Assembly (NCBI GenBank): GCA_016791105.1
Contig: JAEUNM010000006.1
Span: forward strand, 1 to 64,000
Source of the DNA: Rhodocyclaceae bacterium
GTDB lineage: Bacteria > Pseudomonadota > Gammaproteobacteria > Burkholderiales > Rhodocyclaceae
Direction of reading: 5' to 3'
DNA: 64,000 nt
Part shown: positions 38,701-47,841 of the stretch, piece after piece
Position numbering within the stretch: the first letter of the stretch is position 1
How the letters are laid out: each line of letters opens with the position of its first letter
Notes under the pieces: generated by a model
Seen by the model: the letters and a program-made list of their open reading frames with translations, nothing else
Databases searched by the model: none
What the model was told of the DNA's origin: nothing
Made by a program: the position numbers and the translations under genes

Positions 38701-39576
38701 TCCGGGGCGTTCAAGGCGGACGCCGGCTACGCGGAAATACCGGATACGGGCGCGCCGCAGTTGTCCGAAGATGTGCTCATCAAAGGGCGCGGATTGGCGC
38801 AGCCCGCGCCGCTGCGGCTCGGCTATGCGCTGGAGGCGGATTTCGGCAAATCCTTTTATCTGAAGGGCAGGGGCCTGGATACGCGGCTCACCGGCGCCGT
38901 GAAATTGCGCGCCGAAGCCGGCGGGCGTCTGTATGCGACCGGATCGATTGCGACCCAGGGTGGCAGTTTCGACGCCTACGGCCAGGCACTGCGCATCGCG
39001 CGCGGCATCGTGAATTTTCAGGGTGCGCTGGATGATCCCGGGCTCAACGTGCTGGCCCTGCGCGACGGACTGCCGGTGGAAGCCGGCGTGGAAGTGGGCG
39101 GCACGGCGCGCCGGCCCAAGGTGCGGCTGTATTCGGAGCCGGCCATGCCGGACAGCGAAAAACTGTCCTGGGTCGTGTTGGGACATGGCCAGGAACAGGG
39201 CGGTGATACCGGGCTGCTGATCGCGGCGGCCGGGGCATTGCTGGGTGGCCAGTCGGGGGGGATTTCGCACCAGCTTGCCGGCGCGCTCGGGGTGGACCAG
39301 ATTACCCTGACCCAGGGCAATCTGTCGGGCAGCGGGCTGGGCCGGGGCGGCAGCGCCGTGGTGGGCGGGTCGAGCAGTCACGCCCCGCTGGCGTCGCAAA
39401 TATTCACGGTAGGCAAGCGTCTGGGCGACAAGCTATATCTGTCCTACGAACAGAGTCTGGCCGGCGCGCAGAACATCGTCAAACTGTCCTATCAGTTGTC
39501 GCGCCGGCTCGAATTGATAGGCCGCGCCGGCACCGACAACGCGCTCGATCTGCGCTATTCGTTTTCGTTCAAATGA
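35740..39576 (+). CDS. tamB: Translocation and assembly module protein TamB
   Basis: 1278 residues. An N-terminal signal anchor (about 15-40) is followed by a very long beta-helical/AsmA-like region rich in Leu, Ala and Arg, and the C-terminal TamB (DUF490) domain with FYLKGRGLDTRLTGAVKLR and a final FSFK. TamB spans the periplasm and forms a hydrophobic groove for lipids, partnered with TamA. The 5-bp spacing from tamA supports co-translation. A terminator for the opposing rpmG gene lies just beyond. Confidence 0.94.
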   Translation: MTATETATRPPRRRAWLYATALVAPGLALLLGFLVATTAGLRFLCARLGTMTDGAIEAEASAGSLLAGPEFARLSLRQEGGRYSLEGLRVDWAPGELLSGRLHVREVLIERVLVKPSDSQTPSQAPQNLAAPLPIRIDAIACGSLHIEGYPQAELNTLRGRLQAGAGKWQFELSAQAPFGPLDIRADVDQAAPFTTTAEIQARGELDGRDWQAEAKVQGALAQQLVLRLDARGLGLAGRAQARVALFGEQALLGAELALDRFDPAALAPQLPHAAISAKADLAPLAGRSEVAGKLEILNAEPGRLDAGRIPLAQLRGRLTLGEAGASLKDMQLALVPGGSAKGSVEVRKGRLAAELQLAGIDAAAWDARFVRTQLAGRLSLDAQPEAQQLRLDLREPRFRVQASARREGDTLALEQFALLAGSGRLELTGTLGLAAAQVLSLRGRLTDFDPARLGQFPAARIHADLRADGTLSPLAGKLDFRLQDSQLAGKPLSGAGNIALERARISAAEIALDAAGNRLRVHGAYGAPGDRLDFAIEAPHLEALPGALAGKLAANGWVGGSVDHPAGELEAEAAGLALPDAWRLASARLKLRLPADGAAFTASLEAGTFAHAERAFFESATAQLDGTRSAHHISLNAQLSEHDKLSGSADGALRDGPRWDGSIAALVLSGSTPFAARLMEPVALKLGPKRLELGAARIAGPQASLRLLETRWDGARFTSRGELAGLGFAPAPLQGDLRLRGQWDLRVGDTLDGELALERASGDLRMPGEGGPALGLAELKLSAAAVASRLRAELSARGEPFGNLQAQAAVRAEHAPDGWRIAPAAALSGSATLEIGRLDWLGPLIDPNTRSAGRLRGHMDLAGTMAAPRLEGRLEGEALELALLDTGVRLSGGSLKARFSADRLWLDELRFSSPLQVRPREVRLRLAEFEANPGTLALSGSLSIPELRADLSLHAERLLALQRPDRWVALSGTAALAGERGRGYQVSGAFKADAGYAEIPDTGAPQLSEDVLIKGRGLAQPAPLRLGYALEADFGKSFYLKGRGLDTRLTGAVKLRAEAGGRLYATGSIATQGGSFDAYGQALRIARGIVNFQGALDDPGLNVLALRDGLPVEAGVEVGGTARRPKVRLYSEPAMPDSEKLSWVVLGHGQEQGGDTGLLIAAAGALLGGQSGGISHQLAGALGVDQITLTQGNLSGSGLGRGGSAVVGGSSSHAPLASQIFTVGKRLGDKLYLSYEQSLAGAQNIVKLSYQLSRRLELIGRAGTDNALDLRYSFSFK

Positions 39577-39610
39577 AACTGGCCGTCCGCGCGCCATAAG
39601 CGCCGGGCGC

Positions 39611-39634
39611 AAAAAAACCCGCGCGCGGCGGGTT
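39611..39634 (-). terminator. Rho-independent terminator of the rpmB-rpmG operon
   Basis: Read on the minus strand, AACCCGC and GCGGGTT form a 7-bp stem around CGCGC, followed by an uninterrupted T run (the A tract at 39611-39617 on plus). It starts 23 bp after the rpmG stop and is the best intrinsic terminator in the window. It may also catch tamB transcripts through the same stem. Confidence 0.85.
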
Positions 39635-39656
39635 CTTTGCGGGCGCGCGGACCGGC

Positions 39657-39824
39657 TTACTTCAGCTTCACTTCCTTGTACAGGACGTGCTTGCGCGCCT
39701 TCGGGTCGAATTTCATGAACTCCAGCTTTTCCGGCGTGGTGCGCTTGTTTTTGCTGGTGGTGTAGAAATGCCCAGTGCCGGCGGTGGATTCCAGCTTGAT
39801 TTTTTCTCGGGTACCTTTGGCCAT
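39657..39824 (-). CDS. rpmG: 50S ribosomal protein L33
   Basis: 55 residues, read directly from the sequence: it begins [18 protein letters not shown] and ends [10 protein letters not shown], matching the cysteine-free (zinc-independent) L33 form. GGAGAG precedes the ATG. It is 54 bp downstream of rpmB, the usual order. Confidence 0.96.
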   Translation of the reverse strand: MAKGTREKIKLESTAGTGHFYTTSKNKRTTPEKLEFMKFDPKARKHVLYKEVKLK

Positions 39825-39878
39825 GATGCTCTCCGGGTAATGATTATTCGCGTGCGGGCGTGGGCGCAGTGGTTGCGC

Positions 39879-40115
39879 TTATACCTTCTCGCCGCGCGCG
39901 CGCATTTCGGCCAGCACCACTTCGAGGCCTTTCTTGTCTATCGTGCGCAGGCCTCGCGTGGATACGCGCAGGCTTACGAAGCGCTTCTCGGACTCGAGCC
40001 AGAAGCGGCGCTGCTGCAAATTCGGTAGAAAACGGCGCTTGGTCTTGTTGTTCGCGTGGGAAACGTTGTTCCCGACCATGGGCGCTTTTCCAGTTACTTG
40101 GCAAACGCGGGACAT
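39879..40115 (-). CDS. rpmB: 50S ribosomal protein L28
   Basis: 78 residues from the ATG at 40115 ([20 protein letters not shown]), the standard L28 length; a seven-residue upstream extension is not expected. GGGAG lies 7-8 nt before the start. The pair with rpmG is ended by the terminator at 39611-39634. Confidence 0.97.
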   Translation of the reverse strand: MSRVCQVTGKAPMVGNNVSHANNKTKRRFLPNLQQRRFWLESEKRFVSLRVSTRGLRTIDKKGLEVVLAEMRARGEKV

Positions 40116-40196
40116 CGCGTGCTCCCTCGGATTCAAAAAGTCGTAGATTATAGCCGGTAAATTGCGTGCTGTTCAAACATTTACGCGCGCGTGGCA

Positions 40197-40877
40197 TTAC
40201 AACAGGCCGCGTTCGGAAAATGACAGCGGCTGGGCCATGCCGGCCACGATGAAATGATCGAGTACACGCACGTCGATCAGCGCCAGGGCTTGTTTGAGCG
40301 TCTGCGTCAGGCACTCGTCGGCGCGGCTGGGTTCGGCCGTGCCGCTCGGGTGGTTGTGCGCGAATATGACGCCCGAAGCATTACGCGCCAGCGCCAGCTT
40401 CACCACTTCGCGCGGGTACACGCTGGTCTGCGTGAGGGTGCCGCGGAACAGTTCGGACGCTTCGATGAGGCGGTTTTGCGCGTCCAGCAGCAGCACCATG
40501 AAAACTTCGTGGCCGAGATGGGCAAGTTTCAGGCGCAGCCAGTCGCGCACGGCGGCCGGCGAACCGAGCATATCGCGCTCGGCCATGGTTTGCAGCAGCG
40601 CCCGGCGCGAAATTTCCAGGCTGGCTTTGAGCTGCGCCGCCTTGGCCGGACCCAGCCCGGTTTGGGACGATAATTCTGCAATCGGTGCTTCGATGAGCGG
40701 CAGCAGGCGGCCTCCGTAACGCTCGAGCAGATCGCGCGCGACATCCACTGCACTTTTGCCGCGCACGCCGGTACGCAGGCAAATTGCCAGCAGTTCCGCC
40801 GGCGACAGCGCCTGCGCGCCGTGCTGCAGCAGTTTTTCGCGCGGGCGTTCGGAAACCGGCCAGTCGCTGATGGTCAT
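40197..40877 (-). CDS. radC: RadC-family (JAB/MPN metalloprotease-like) protein
   Basis: 226 residues from the ATG at 40877 ([16 protein letters not shown]), preceded by GGAG; the frame opens far upstream in coaBC antisense sequence. A helix-hairpin-helix region (about 45-75) is followed by the JAB motif with metal ligands in [16 protein letters not shown]. The name derives from an old DNA-repair assignment that has not held up; function remains uncertain. It is divergent from coaBC by 114 bp, and 81 bp upstream of rpmB. Confidence 0.95.
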   Translation of the reverse strand: MTISDWPVSERPREKLLQHGAQALSPAELLAICLRTGVRGKSAVDVARDLLERYGGRLLPLIEAPIAELSSQTGLGPAKAAQLKASLEISRRALLQTMAERDMLGSPAAVRDWLRLKLAHLGHEVFMVLLLDAQNRLIEASELFRGTLTQTSVYPREVVKLALARNASGVIFAHNHPSGTAEPSRADECLTQTLKQALALIDVRVLDHFIVAGMAQPLSFSERGLL

Positions 40878-40991
40878 GAAATATTCTCCGGCATTCGGGG
40901 CAGGCCGGCCGACACGGTAAAATCGCCGTCCATCGCGCACCAAGCCGGCGCGCGAGCTTACGCTAGTGTAATTCGAGAGGTGACATTTGTC

Positions 40992-42248
40992 ATGGCGGCA
41001 GGCGAACTTTCCGGGCGGCGCATCGTACTGGGCGTGAGCGGCGGCATCGCCGCCTACAAGTCGGCGGAGCTGACACGCCTTCTGGGCAAGGCAGGGGCGG
41101 GCGTGGATGTGGTGCTGACGGAAGGCGGCGCACGCTTCGTCACGCCGGTCACCTTTCAGGCGCTGTCGGGCAACTATGTGTGGACCGACCTGTGGGATCC
41201 CAGGCGCCCGGCCAATATGGCCCACATCGACCTCAGCCGCGCCGCCGATGCGGTATTGGTGGCGCCGGCCAGCGCGGATTTTCTGGCCAAACTGGTGCAG
41301 GGCATGGCGGACGATTTGCTCACTACGCTCTGTCTGGCGCGTCCGCGGGCTGGCATCGAGGGCGCTGAGCGTGACTGCCCGCTGTTGGTGGCGCCCGCGA
41401 TGAACCGCCAGATGTGGGAAAACCCGGCCACCCAACGCAACATCGAACAATTGCGGCGGGACGGCATAAGCGTGCTGGGTCCGGCTGCCGGCGACCAGGC
41501 CTGCGGCGAAATCGGCATGGGGCGCATGCTGGAGCCGGAAGAACTGTTGGAAGAGGTGGTGGCGTTCTTCCAGCCCAAGCTATTGGCGGGGCGGCGCGTG
41601 CTCATTACGGCCGGCCCGACCCAGGAGGCGCTCGATCCGGTGCGCGTCATCACCAACCTCAGTTCCGGCCGCATGGGCTACGCGCTGGCGCGTGCCGCGC
41701 AACAGGCCGGTGCCGACGTGACCTTGGTGAGCGGGCCGGTAGACCTCGCCGCGCCGCGTGGTGTGGCGCGTGTTGCCGTGCGTTCGGCGCTGGACATGCA
41801 CGGCGCGGTCATGCAGCGCGTGCACGGCCAGGATTTTTTCATCGCCGTCGCTGCCGTGGCGGATTACCGCCCGGCCGCGGCACAAGGGCACAAAATAAAG
41901 AAAAGTTCTGCCCCGCTCAGCGTGGCGCTGGCACCCAATCCGGACATACTGGCTGCCGTGGCGGCGCTGCCGGATGCACCCTTCTGCGTCGGCTTCGCGG
42001 CGGAAAGCCGCAACCTGGACGAATACGCCGAAGGCAAGCGGCGCGCCAAACGCCTGCCCATGGTGGTGGGCAATCTGGTGCAGGATGGTCTGGGCGGCAC
42101 GGACAATAGCATCGTGATTTACGACGAGGCCGGCCGCCATGCGCTGGAGCGCGCGCCCAAAGAAGAACTGGCGCGCAAAATCATTGCCCACGCGGCGGCC
42201 TGTGCCGGCGCCTGGCGCGAACGCCGCGGCGCCTTGCCGGGGGCGTGA
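40992..42248 (+). CDS. coaBC: Bifunctional phosphopantothenoylcysteine decarboxylase/synthetase
   Basis: 418 residues from the ATG at 40992 ([18 protein letters not shown]). The N-terminal CoaC flavoprotein has [15 protein letters not shown] with the active-site His in NMAHIDLSR, and [14 protein letters not shown]. The C-terminal CoaB begins near 190 with [19 protein letters not shown] and has VADYRPA. It makes 4'-phosphopantetheine for CoA. RadC-CoaBC-Dut is a conserved neighbourhood. An in-frame extension upstream to 40821 is not supported. Confidence 0.96.
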   Translation: MAAGELSGRRIVLGVSGGIAAYKSAELTRLLGKAGAGVDVVLTEGGARFVTPVTFQALSGNYVWTDLWDPRRPANMAHIDLSRAADAVLVAPASADFLAKLVQGMADDLLTTLCLARPRAGIEGAERDCPLLVAPAMNRQMWENPATQRNIEQLRRDGISVLGPAAGDQACGEIGMGRMLEPEELLEEVVAFFQPKLLAGRRVLITAGPTQEALDPVRVITNLSSGRMGYALARAAQQAGADVTLVSGPVDLAAPRGVARVAVRSALDMHGAVMQRVHGQDFFIAVAAVADYRPAAAQGHKIKKSSAPLSVALAPNPDILAAVAALPDAPFCVGFAAESRNLDEYAEGKRRAKRLPMVVGNLVQDGLGGTDNSIVIYDEAGRHALERAPKEELARKIIAHAAACAGAWRERRGALPGA

Positions 42249-42252
42249 AGAA

Positions 42253-42268
42253 GGCCGCGCCCGCGGCC
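42253..42268 (+). other. Small GC stem-loop between coaBC and dut
   Basis: GGCCGC and GCGGCC pair around a 4-nt loop just after the coaBC stop. Without a T tract its role is uncertain; dut has its own strong ribosome site (GGAAGGAG) farther on. Confidence 0.3.
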
Positions 42269-42349
42269 ATTTGGCAGCCGGCGTGATGTTCAATTGGGGC
42301 CAATGGCCAATGAGGGCCCCGCCACGGTCATTTCAGGAAGGAGCCAGCC

Positions 42350-42796
42350 ATGCATCGCATCGACGTCAAAATTCTCGATCCACGGCTGAAAGAACATCCG
42401 CCGCATTACGCCACCGAAGGTTCGGCCGGGCTCGATCTGCGCGCCTGCCTGGATCAGCCGCTGCATCTCGAACCCGGCGCCAGCGTGCTGGTACCGGCCG
42501 GGCTGGCCATCCACCTGGCCGATCCGGGCCTGGCCGCGGTGATTTTGCCGCGCTCCGGACTGGGCCACAAACATGGCATCGTGCTGGGCAATCTGGTCGG
42601 GCTGATCGATTCCGACTACCAGGGCGAAATATTCATTTCGATGTGGAATCGCGGGCGCGATACCTATACCGTCAGCCCCATGGAGCGCGTCGCGCAACTG
42701 GTGGTGGTGCCGGTCATCAAGGTAGCGCTGAACGTGGTGGATGAATTTGAAGCCAGTTCGCGCGGTGACGGCGGCTTCGGCAGTACCGGGCGTTAG
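42350..42796 (+). CDS. dut: dUTP diphosphatase
   Basis: 148 residues, trimeric dUTPase. Conserved motifs in order: [34 protein letters not shown] and the C-terminal [10 protein letters not shown] arm that closes over the substrate. It prevents uracil incorporation and supplies dUMP. Its stop overlaps the end of the convergent MATE gene by 4 bp. Confidence 0.97.
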   Translation: MHRIDVKILDPRLKEHPPHYATEGSAGLDLRACLDQPLHLEPGASVLVPAGLAIHLADPGLAAVILPRSGLGHKHGIVLGNLVGLIDSDYQGEIFISMWNRGRDTYTVSPMERVAQLVVVPVIKVALNVVDEFEASSRGDGGFGSTGR

Positions 42797-44178
42797 CCAG
42801 GCGCCGACTTGCCGGGCACTCCAGCGCTGTCCGCGGACGCCATTGGGGCGTAGGCGCGCCGGGCGACGAATTCCAGCAGAGCCAGCACCAGTAGCGCCGC
42901 GGCCAGGGTGCCCAATACGGCCATGAGCCAAAAACCGGCGGCGCCCATAGGCGCGGCGGTGCGAAAGCACAGCCACCAGCCGCCGCCCAGCGCCACTACC
43001 CAGAAGCACACCACGTGTATCAGCATGGGGATGGCGGTCACCTTGTAGCCGCGCAGCGAAAACGAAGCGACCGTGTGCGTGCCGTCTATCGCCAGAAATA
43101 CCATCACATAGGGCAGCAGGGTGCGCGCCACGCGGCGCACGTCCGGGTCCGCCGTGTAGGCCGCGACCAGCGTATCGCCCCAGGCCCACAGGGCGGTACC
43201 GAGCGCCGCGCCGCAAACGGCTGCGGTGGCTACCCCGGCGTGGGCGGTGGCGCGGGCGCGCCCTGCGTCCTGAGCGCCACAAGCCTGACCCACCAATACC
43301 AGCGTACCGGACGCCAAGGCGAGCGGCAGCATGTAACAGAGGGCGTACAGGTTCGCCACGATGCGGTGACCGGCGACCACTTCCGCGCCCAGACTGGCTA
43401 CGAATAGCGCAATGAACGTAAAACTGGTGGTTTCGACGAAACTCGAAAAGCCCATCGGCAAACCCAGCCGCACCAGTTGCCACAGGCGCTGAGGCTGTGG
43501 CCGGCGCCAGTCGCGGAACAGATTCAGGCCGGACAAAAACCGGCTGTGCGTGGCATAGAGCGCGCCCGCGCCCAGGCTGGCCCAATTCAAAGTGGCGGTG
43601 GATATGCCGCAGCCCAGGGCGCCCAGCGGCTGTCCGGTCAGACTGCCGGAAACCAGACTCCAGGCCAGCGGAATATGGCCGGCGGTGGCGCCCAGGCTGA
43701 TGTACATGAGCGGCCGTGGCCGCCCCAGGCCGTGATTGGTGGCGTGAAAGGCGCGGTACAGCAACACCGCCGGCAGCCCGCAGGCTAGCGCGCGCAGGTA
43801 GGCGCGGGCTTTCATTTCCACCTCGGGGCTAAGCTGCGTCAGGGCCAGCAGAGGGTCCGGCGCCAATAACAGGCTCACGCCCGGCAGCGCCAGCATGAGG
43901 GCGAGGCAGGCGCCGTGCTGGAACTCGGGCGCTACCTGGTCCAGCCTGCCGGCGCCGAAATGGTGTGCGACGGTCGGCGATACGGCTTGCGTGACCGCGG
44001 CGAGCGATATCACCACCGATATGTAGATGCCGCTACCGACCGCCACGGCGGCCAAATCCGTGGTGCCGAATCGGCCCACGATTACCGTGTCGGCCACATT
44101 CATGGCCATGGACGCGAGTTGCGCGATCAGCATGGGCCATGCCAATCCTGCGATGCGCAAACTGATGGCGGTGCGCAC
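42793..44178 (-). CDS. MATE-family multidrug/sodium-coupled efflux transporter
   Basis: 461 residues from a GTG (an in-frame stop lies three codons upstream, so no longer start is possible). About twelve membrane segments; the MATE signature is seen in [20 protein letters not shown] near residue 30 and [13 protein letters not shown] near residue 235. Probably exports cationic drugs or dyes in exchange for Na+ or H+. No ribosome site is obvious. Drug range cannot be read from sequence. Confidence 0.93.
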   Translation of the reverse strand: MRTAISLRIAGLAWPMLIAQLASMAMNVADTVIVGRFGTTDLAAVAVGSGIYISVVISLAAVTQAVSPTVAHHFGAGRLDQVAPEFQHGACLALMLALPGVSLLLAPDPLLALTQLSPEVEMKARAYLRALACGLPAVLLYRAFHATNHGLGRPRPLMYISLGATAGHIPLAWSLVSGSLTGQPLGALGCGISTATLNWASLGAGALYATHSRFLSGLNLFRDWRRPQPQRLWQLVRLGLPMGFSSFVETTSFTFIALFVASLGAEVVAGHRIVANLYALCYMLPLALASGTLVLVGQACGAQDAGRARATAHAGVATAAVCGAALGTALWAWGDTLVAAYTADPDVRRVARTLLPYVMVFLAIDGTHTVASFSLRGYKVTAIPMLIHVVCFWVVALGGGWWLCFRTAAPMGAAGFWLMAVLGTLAAALLVLALLEFVARRAYAPMASADSAGVPGKSAPG

Positions 44179-44481
44179 GCTGGTTCAGACCGCGGCGGAG
44201 GTGTGCCGGTGCTGCAGTGGTGCTCCGCACCGGTAGCTGGCGACGCGACAGGACAGGGACAAGGCGGCAGGTTGGCGCCGGCTGGCCGCGGACGGCCGCT
44301 GCCGCGCGCGACTGCCCGCGGGCTGAATGGAAGTCGGCATGGAACTGCCTATTTTAGGCGTCGATGCGCACTGCCGGCCACCCGACGGATGCGCGAATCA
44401 CGGCAACTGCAGTTCCCTGCAAGCAGGGGCGGAGCGTTCTGGCCTGCAAGAAGCAGATGGCAGCGGCCTGGCGGCGGGTAA
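44179..44481. other. 303-bp gap without a recognisable gene
   Basis: It lies between the MATE start and the end of the minus-strand receiver gene. A small stem-loop (CCCTGC/GCAGGG at 44415-44428) is the only structure seen. Open frames crossing it on the plus strand are antisense extensions of neighbouring genes. Confidence 0.5.
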
Positions 44482-44934
44482 TCAATCCTCGCCGTTGCCT
44501 TCTATGGGTTCGTTGAGCGACAGCCAATACACCGCCATTTGCCCGACGGCGCGCAAAAATCGCTCGAAATCCACCGGCTTGCGTATGTAGCTATTGGCTC
44601 CCAGCGTGTAGGCCATGTGCAAATCCTGCGCCTCGCGCGAAGTGGTCAGCACGACCACGGGCAAAAGCCGCGTGCGCGGATCGCTACGTATGCGCCGCAG
44701 CACTTCCAGCCCGTCCAGACCGGGCAATTTCAGGTCCAGCAAAATCACGGCGGGCATGACGCTCATGTCGCGGCCGGCGAAAGGTCCGGTGCCGAACAGA
44801 AATTCCAGCGCTTCGAGACCGTCGCGCGCCACGATGACCGGGTTGGTGATACGGTTCTTGAAAATCGCGCGCAAGGTCAACGCCTCGTCGTCCGGATTGT
44901 CTTCCACGAGCAATATAGGGCGTTTGGTTACCAT
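44482..44934 (-). CDS. Stand-alone receiver protein of the Rcp1-like type
   Basis: 150 residues with an excellent AGGAGA ribosome site. The receiver has acidic residues in LLVEDNPDDEALTL, phosphoacceptor Asp67 (VILLDLKLPG), the switch Thr in VVLTTS, and Lys in YIRKPVDF. The EDNPDDE start and the insertion before the phosphorylation site are typical of the small receivers partnered with phytochrome-like or hybrid kinases. No kinase lies beside it, so its partner is unknown. Confidence 0.9.
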   Translation of the reverse strand: MVTKRPILLVEDNPDDEALTLRAIFKNRITNPVIVARDGLEALEFLFGTGPFAGRDMSVMPAVILLDLKLPGLDGLEVLRRIRSDPRTRLLPVVVLTTSREAQDLHMAYTLGANSYIRKPVDFERFLRAVGQMAVYWLSLNEPIEGNGED

Positions 44935-45752
44935 CGAGTTCTCCTGAATTGAAAATTCATCGGGCGCGTATCGGTGCCGGGCGCGTATTCACACTACCCA
45001 TGGCGTCTGCTGAGCGTCCGCCAGCGCCAGCGCGCGCTTGCGGCGTTGCGGCATGCTTGTTGATTTTCCCGGGCATGCGCGCGGTCTACATGTCGCCCTG
45101 GGCTGAACGGGCAGCTCCGGGCCGTAAGATTCTAATGAATAATAAACGCATGTGTACCAAACCTCCAACTGCATTGGCGCGCGTAGCGCTGTCCTGGCGC
45201 CGTCATGCCAAGAATCGTATGAATACTGTCGCGCCTCTGTGCGGGCGATCGAGTTGTCAAGCTCCAGGCTGCGCAACGTCGTAAAGTAATGGCATATCGC
45301 TACGGAATTCTATTAACGCCGCAAAATATTAATGCGGAACAATAAAACGTAATGTTTTCAAGGTGTGGGAAGCATACATCTACTCATCCTTGAAGCTAAT
45401 ACAGGCCTGTTCCAAGAAAATTATTTGAAGCGCATAGTGGAGGATAGAAGTTATGCATAGAAATTACCAGATTCAGGCAGTTTTTCTGCAATAAATTCAC
45501 AACTTCAAGAAGGTAACCGGCAAATTTTGGCTGGATCGTGAAATGCTTTGCGCATGGTCCCGCGGCTATGCCAATGCCCTCGTGCGGGTCGATGTAGCGG
45601 AACCGGATGACGCCCGCTGAAATTTTCCGAAATGCGCCGCGATGCGCCTCTCCATCACGCTGTAGGGCCACAACAACGGCGCGCGGCGGCAGATCGGGTG
45701 GCGCGGCTGGCATGCGTAGCCGCTACTGCCATGGCGCTTGCAAAGACGCAGG
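44935..45752. other. Long AT-richer region with no convincing gene
   Basis: About 820 bp upstream of the receiver gene and downstream of prmB. The stretch 45270-45540 is clearly AT-richer than the rest of the window. A 105-residue open frame on the minus strand (45396-45713) has no recognised domain and mixed composition. A short inverted repeat CCGCA-N9-TGCGG sits near 45320. It may hold promoters, a small RNA or decayed foreign DNA. Confidence 0.5.
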
Positions 45753-45774
45753 AATTGCCCTGCTCAGGGCAATT
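45753..45774 (-). terminator. Stem-loop spanning the prmB stop codon
   Basis: AATTGCCC (45753-45760) and GGGCAATT (45767-45774) pair perfectly around a 6-nt loop that contains the prmB stop codon. On the minus strand the following sequence is only moderately T-rich. Confidence 0.45.
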
Positions 45775-46678
45775 GGCTCTGCTCGAGCACGAAAACGCTG
45801 CCGCTACTCGACTCGGTATCCAGCCAGAGCAGGGGCAGATCGGGCAGGGCGGTTTCGGCCTGCGCGCGGTTATGGCCTACTTCCACCACCAGTATGCCGC
45901 CCGGCTCGAGGTGGCGCGCTGCGTCGCAGACGATGCGGCGTACCAAATCCATGCCGTCCTCGCCCGCGGCGAGCGCCATTGCGGGCTCGTGGCGATATTC
46001 CTGCGGCAATTCGGACATCGCTTGCAAGGTTACGTAGGGCGGGTTGGAAATGATCAAGTCGTAGCGGCGGCCGCCCAGCGCTGCGAACAGGTCGCCCGTT
46101 TGCGTATGCACGCGATCGGCCAGGCCGTAGTCGGCGATATTCTGCTGCGCCACTTCCAGCGCCGCGGCGGATAGATCGATCGCGTCCACGTCGGCGTCCG
46201 GAAATGCGTGCGCCAGCAATATGGCAAGGCAGCCCGATCCGGTGCAAAGATCCAGCGCGCGGTGGATGCGGGCGGGGTCGTCGATCCAGGGCGCGAACTG
46301 GTCGCGCAGTAATTCGGCGATATAGGAGCGCGGCACGATCACCCGCTCGTCCACGCGAAAGCGGAATTCTCCCAGCCAGGCTTCACCCGTGATGTAGGCG
46401 GCCGGCCGGCGTTGCTCCACGCGCTGGTGCAGCACCGCGGCAAGCGCTTCGCGTTCGCTGCGCAACAGGCGCGCCGGCAGGAAAGGTTCCAGGCGGTCCA
46501 GCGGCAGGTGCAGGGTGTGCAGCAGCAGGTAGACCGATTCGTCCCAGGCGTTATCGCTGCCGTGGCCGAAAAACAAGCCGGCCGCGTTGCTGCGGCTGAC
46601 GAAATAGCGCAGCCAGTCCTGCACCGTGCAAAGCTCGTCCACGGCCGCCAGGGCTGTCATGTCGGGCTGCGAACTCAT
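45764..46678 (-). CDS. prmB: Ribosomal protein L3 N5-glutamine methyltransferase
   Basis: 304 residues from the ATG at 46678, which overlaps the dapE stop (ATGA); the longer frame upstream overlaps dapE fully. SAM motif [12 protein letters not shown] and the glutamine-MTase signature IISNPPYVT are present. The N-terminal [11 protein letters not shown] is typical of PrmB rather than PrmC. It methylates L3 during ribosome assembly. Confidence 0.95.
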   Translation of the reverse strand: MSSQPDMTALAAVDELCTVQDWLRYFVSRSNAAGLFFGHGSDNAWDESVYLLLHTLHLPLDRLEPFLPARLLRSEREALAAVLHQRVEQRRPAAYITGEAWLGEFRFRVDERVIVPRSYIAELLRDQFAPWIDDPARIHRALDLCTGSGCLAILLAHAFPDADVDAIDLSAAALEVAQQNIADYGLADRVHTQTGDLFAALGGRRYDLIISNPPYVTLQAMSELPQEYRHEPAMALAAGEDGMDLVRRIVCDAARHLEPGGILVVEVGHNRAQAETALPDLPLLWLDTESSSGSVFVLEQSQLP

Positions 46679-47835
46679 GGCTGCGGCGCACCCAACAACT
46701 GGCGCAGCGCGGATTCGTATATGCGGGCGAGCGGTTCCAGATCGGCCAGCCGCACGTGTTCGTCGATTTTGTGTATCGACGCATTGACCGGCCCCAATTC
46801 CACCACTTGATCGCACAGGGGCGCGATGAAGCGCCCGTCCGAGGTGCCGCCGGTGGTGGATAGTTCCGTGGTGATGCCGGTTTCGGCGAGTACGGCGGCG
46901 GCCAGCGCTTCGACCAAAGTTCCGCGCGGCGTCAGAAACGGACGTGCTGACAGGTTCCAGACGATTTCGAATTGCAGGCCGTGGGCATGGAGTATCGATT
47001 CGACCCGCGCCTGCAGGCGCTCCGGCGTGGACGCCGGGCTGTAGCGGAAGTTGAACAGTACCTCCAGCTTGCCCGGAATCACGTTGCCGGCACCGGTGCC
47101 GCCGTGGATATTGGATACCTGCCAGGTGGTCGGCGGAAAGTACTCGTCGCCGGCATCCCAGCTTTGCGCGGCAAGTTCTGCCAGGGCCGGCGCAAAAAGG
47201 TGGATGGGGTTTTTCGCCAGATGCGGATAGGCGACGTGGCCCTGCACGCCCAATATGGTGAGCCGCGCGTTCAGGGAGCCACGGCGGCCGTTCTTGATCA
47301 TGTCGCCCAGGGTCGACACCGCGGTGGGCTCGCCCACCACGCAGTAATCCATGCGTTCACCACGTTCGGCGAGTGTCTGCACCACCGCCACGGTACCGTC
47401 CGCGGCGTCGCCTTCTTCGTCCGAGGTGAGCAATAGCGCGATGGAACCGGCGTGATCGGGGCAGGCCGCCACGAAACGTTCGATGGCGACCACGAACGCC
47501 GCCAGGGATGATTTCATGTCCGCCGCGCCGCGCCCGTACAACAGCTCGCCGCGCAGTTCGGGCTCGAACGGATCGGATTGCCATGCTTCGCGCGGCCCCG
47601 GCGGCACCACGTCGGTATGGCCGGCGAACACCATCAAAGGTTTGACACTGCCGCGCCGTGCCCACAGGTTGGACACGCCATTGCGGTCGATGCGCTCGAG
47701 CACGAAGCCGAGAGGCTCCAGCCGGTCAGCGATGAGGTCCAGACAGCCGGCGTCGGCCGGCGTTACCGAGGCGCGTCGCATGAGCGCGCAGGCCAGCTGT
47801 GCAACCGGCAGTTCAGCGGGGGGATCGAATGCCAT
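46675..47835 (-). CDS. dapE: Succinyl-diaminopimelate desuccinylase
   Basis: 386 residues, M20 di-zinc peptidase family. Zn ligands are visible in [11 protein letters not shown] and [13 protein letters not shown], and the catalytic Glu-Glu in TSDEEGDA. It releases succinate to give LL-diaminopimelate for peptidoglycan and lysine. The start is only 6 bp after the pilU stop, and the stop overlaps prmB, so the three are likely co-translated. Confidence 0.96.
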   Translation of the reverse strand: MAFDPPAELPVAQLACALMRRASVTPADAGCLDLIADRLEPLGFVLERIDRNGVSNLWARRGSVKPLMVFAGHTDVVPPGPREAWQSDPFEPELRGELLYGRGAADMKSSLAAFVVAIERFVAACPDHAGSIALLLTSDEEGDAADGTVAVVQTLAERGERMDYCVVGEPTAVSTLGDMIKNGRRGSLNARLTILGVQGHVAYPHLAKNPIHLFAPALAELAAQSWDAGDEYFPPTTWQVSNIHGGTGAGNVIPGKLEVLFNFRYSPASTPERLQARVESILHAHGLQFEIVWNLSARPFLTPRGTLVEALAAAVLAETGITTELSTTGGTSDGRFIAPLCDQVVELGPVNASIHKIDEHVRLADLEPLARIYESALRQLLGAPQP

Positions 47836-47841
47836 GCGCGC

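Noticed and set aside
45396-45713. 105-codon minus-strand open frame in the AT-rich gap
   Set aside because: No ribosome site, no recognised domain and uneven composition; kept only as part of the gap description.
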